Assembly (NCBI GenBank): GCA_001787475.1
Contig: MFXB01000064.1
Coordinates: 1 to 6,944 of the forward strand
DNA from: Candidatus Peregrinibacteria bacterium RIFCSPLOWO2_01_FULL_48_20
GTDB taxonomy: Bacteria; Patescibacteriota; Gracilibacteria; UBA1369; 2-02-FULL-48-14
DNA length: 6,944 nucleotides
Reading direction: 5' to 3'
Positions 5,545-6,944 of this stretch are shown piece after piece; positions within the stretch are counted from its first letter, which is position 1; each line of letters opens with the position of its first letter. The notes below the pieces were generated by a model. That model was not told the DNA's origin. It ran no database searches and saw only the letters and a program-made list of their open reading frames with translations. A program made the position numbers and the translations under genes.

Positions 5545-6547
5545 TCTTGGGCTGTTTTAAAGACTTCTTTGTGTTCGTTTCTAGTTCCTTCACAATCAGG
5601 TCAAAGTCTGAAAGGTAGTTTTTATCCTGATCCTTTTTGTAGGTTTCATACTCTTGGTTGGCTCTTTTTTCGGCATGCTCAGTGCTCACCCTCCCTGCGT
5701 TCTTTAAAATACCTTTGCCTAGAAGATCCAAATATTCGTCGAGTTTGGCGATCCATTTTTTCATGGTCATGGCTTTTTCGCTTTTCGCTTGGATCTCGGC
5801 AAATGATAAATAGGCATCTACGATACGGTTGAGTATTTCAAGTTCATTTTCATTCAAATAGTTCTTGGCTATATAAATGTCGCGCCGAATAGGATGAAGG
5901 CCTGAAAAATTTGTAAGCCCCATCAATGGTTTTTTGCTATCCACACGTTCTGTGATCAACTCGGCAGCGGTTTTCCCGCTTACTGCAAAATGCATTTTGT
6001 TCTGTACTGTTTTGAAGAACAATTCCGTTTCTTTTGTGTCTTTACGATAATCGATGCTGGTGGCGTATATGTCGGTCACTTTCTGGTACAGCATTCGTTC
6101 GCTGGAGCGAATATCCCGTATGCGTTCCAGGAGTTCCTCAAAATATCGCGACTTGTAGCCCCCTTGCTTGAGGCGTTCATCGTCCATAGTAAAACCTTTA
6201 ACCATGTATTCCTTCAAACGATCTGTTGCCCATTGGCGAAAGAGCGTGGCGCGAGCAGAGTTAATACGATATCCTAGCGCAATAATAAGCTCTAATCCGT
6301 ACATTTTGGTTCTATACTTTTTACCATCTGTGGCAGTTATTAAGAAATCCTTAATAACTGAATTTTGCTGAAGTTCTCCAGTTTGAAAGATATTTTTGAG
6401 ATGAATGTTTATGTTCGCAACCGTTGTTCCAAAGAGTTCTGCCATGAGTTTTTGCGTCAACCAAACGTTTTCGTGCTCAAATCGAACTTCAACTCGAGTT
6501 TTACCGTCCTCAGTCTTGTAGAGAATTATTTGTGATGAATCGTTCAT
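5528..6547 (-). CDS. RhuM-family DNA-binding-like protein
   Basis: A 339-residue protein of the RhuM family (named for a gene in Salmonella pathogenicity island 3; biochemical role not established). It is full length for the family. Residues 1-25 are the usual opening (IILYKTEDGKTRVEVRF). A helix-turn-helix-like block follows (ENVWLTQKLMAELFGTTVANINIHLKNIF, ~26-54), then TATDGKKYRTKMYGLELIIALGYR (71-93), typical of the family. Further on are FRQWAT (103-108), a helical middle, and the conserved GLTNFSGLHPIRRDIYIAKNYLNENEL region (210-235). The ATG at 6547 follows the shared leader. The last codons (KKSRKD and the TAA) are read from the duplicated glycosylase tail in another frame, so the natural C-terminus may have been altered on insertion. 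Homologs often sit in mobile or defence-rich regions, which fits here. A virulence function should not be assumed. Confidence 0.9.
   Translation of the reverse strand: MNDSSQIILYKTEDGKTRVEVRFEHENVWLTQKLMAELFGTTVANINIHLKNIFQTGELQQNSVIKDFLITATDGKKYRTKMYGLELIIALGYRINSARATLFRQWATDRLKEYMVKGFTMDDERLKQGGYKSRYFEELLERIRDIRSSERMLYQKVTDIYATSIDYRKDTKETELFFKTVQNKMHFAVSGKTAAELITERVDSKKPLMGLTNFSGLHPIRRDIYIAKNYLNENELEILNRIVDAYLSFAEIQAKSEKAMTMKKWIAKLDEYLDLLGKGILKNAGRVSTEHAEKRANQEYETYKKDQDKNYLSDFDLIVKELETNTKKSLKQPKKSRKD
6334..6360. other. Perfect 11-bp inverted repeat inside the RhuM gene
   Basis: CAGTTATTAAG and CTTAATAACTG flank a 5-nt loop (AAATC). The 27-nt element lies in codons ~63-72 of the RhuM gene (SVIKDFLIT). 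It has no T-run expected of a terminator on either strand. It could form an mRNA hairpin or be a dimeric protein site; coincidence is not excluded. Confidence 0.6.
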
Positions 6548-6568
6548 AGGTTTTTGGGCTTATATCAT
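6545..6568 (-). repeat. Leader repeat, copy B (in front of the RhuM gene)
   Basis: On the - strand, ATGATATAAGCCC followed by AAAAACCTATG ends at the RhuM start codon and corresponds to the higB leader at 5384-5408. The glycosylase stop codon (TAA, 6562-6560) lies inside this leader, so the last two glycosylase residues (Met-Ile) are leader-encoded. Confidence 0.65.
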
Positions 6569-6944
6569 AGCTCTCCTTTCATCCCTATCCAATACAAACC
6601 TCCACTCCTTATCTTTCCACTCCCCTGCGTAATCCACACCAATTCGGCGCGTCTTTTTAATCTTACCTACTTTCTCCCCTCTGTCTTCCACCCAAAGATC
6701 CGTTCCCGGGCAGACTTCTTTCCCATAGAAGGAGCCATCAATCTTTAGGGCTTTCGTGAGGCGGGCTGGGCCGTTTAGTCCTTCGACTCCGCGGATGAGG
6801 ATGGCGGCGGGGTAGTCGACGGGGCCGGTGACGATGTTGAGCATCCAGTGGAGGCCGTAACATAAATACACATAAAAGTGGCCGGGTGCGCCGAACATGA
6901 CTTCGGTGCGAAGGGTGCGGCCTTTAGAGGCGTGGCAGGCTTTG
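6560..6944 (-). CDS. 3-methyladenine DNA glycosylase (MPG/AAG family), 5' end outside the window
   Basis: The visible 127 residues are the C-terminal part of an alkyladenine-type base-excision glycosylase, which removes alkylated purines from DNA. The frame runs to the window edge: HASKGRTLRTEVMFG precedes the internal Met at 6898, so that Met is not the start. Family landmarks are the His of HASKGR, GHFYVYLCYGLHWMLNIV, AAILIRGVEGL, GPARLTKAL, and the C-terminal RRIGVDYAGEW then WRFV. The expected catalytic Glu of the TEAY motif would lie upstream of the window. The C-terminal 27 codons before WRFV's end are duplicated at 5466-5544. After WRFV the protein ends LDRDERRAMI, unlike the AEDNNA of the duplicate, and its stop lies in the RhuM leader. 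It is probably functional, because the catalytic fold precedes this tail. Confidence 0.93.
   Translation of the reverse strand, partial: KACHASKGRTLRTEVMFGAPGHFYVYLCYGLHWMLNIVTGPVDYPAAILIRGVEGLNGPARLTKALKIDGSFYGKEVCPGTDLWVEDRGEKVGKIKKTRRIGVDYAGEWKDKEWRFVLDRDERRAMI
6564..6592 (-). promoter_or_regulatory. Weak candidate promoter of the RhuM gene
   Basis: On the - strand, TATGAT (6569-6564, 5 of 6) lies 17 nt from TTGGAT (6592-6587, 3 of 6). The start would fall near 6557, about 10 nt before the ATG. The -35 is poor and the site lies in the glycosylase coding end, so read-through transcription is an equally good explanation. Confidence 0.25.
6595..6673 (-). repeat. Glycosylase-tail direct repeat, copy B (within the glycosylase gene)
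   Basis: This is the partner of 5466-5544 at a constant offset of 1129 nt, with 11 mismatches in 79 and no gaps. The longest identical run is 21 nt, in the codons for RRIGVD. The pair brackets the RhuM gene. Confidence 0.85.

Noticed and set aside
5528..6547. Calling the RhuM gene a virulence factor
   Set aside because: The family name comes from its Salmonella island context. Nothing here shows pathogenicity, and a mobile or defence-associated role is equally possible.

Overview
The window is bacterial chromosome with a moderate G+C core. It appears to come from an uncultured lineage. Leaders lack Shine-Dalgarno sequences, PurE is a class II form, and an unrecognised protein sits beside a compact purine operon. 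Together these loosely suggest a candidate-phylum bacterium (Patescibacteria/Peregrinibacteria-like), but that assignment is a low-confidence inference. The conserved genes read through without in-frame UGA and end in TAA or TAG, so nothing points to a recoded UGA.

Left end (2-1246, + strand): the 3' part of a long protein I do not recognise. It converges on the operon, and the two stop codons interlock in the palindrome GCTTAAGC.

Centre (1243-4674, - strand): a tight operon transcribed purC-purE-purB-dcd. PurE (AIR to CAIR), PurC (CAIR to SAICAR) and PurB (SAICAR to AICAR, and adenylosuccinate to AMP) are consecutive purine steps. Dcd supplies dUMP/dUTP for thymidylate synthesis. PurE looks like the CO2-using class II enzyme, and purC-purE has the same order as the animal PAICS fusion. 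The purC-purE and purE-purB junctions carry copies of one ~30-nt hairpin element, read in different frames as the C-terminal codons of the upstream gene.

Right part (4832-6944, - strand): an accessory region. From right to left it holds the 3' part of a 3-methyladenine DNA glycosylase (MPG/AAG) gene, a RhuM-family gene, a second diverged copy of the glycosylase 3' end, a higB-like toxin gene missing about 20 codons of its core, and an intact higA-like antitoxin gene. The toxin-antitoxin pair has a good sigma70-type promoter inside an 8-bp inverted repeat that may be the antitoxin operator. The RhuM gene is bracketed by the two glycosylase tails (79 bp, about 86% identical). Both higB and the RhuM gene start behind the same ~25-nt leader. 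The array therefore looks like serial insertion of gene modules behind a glycosylase 3' end, and this is the most unusual structure in the window.
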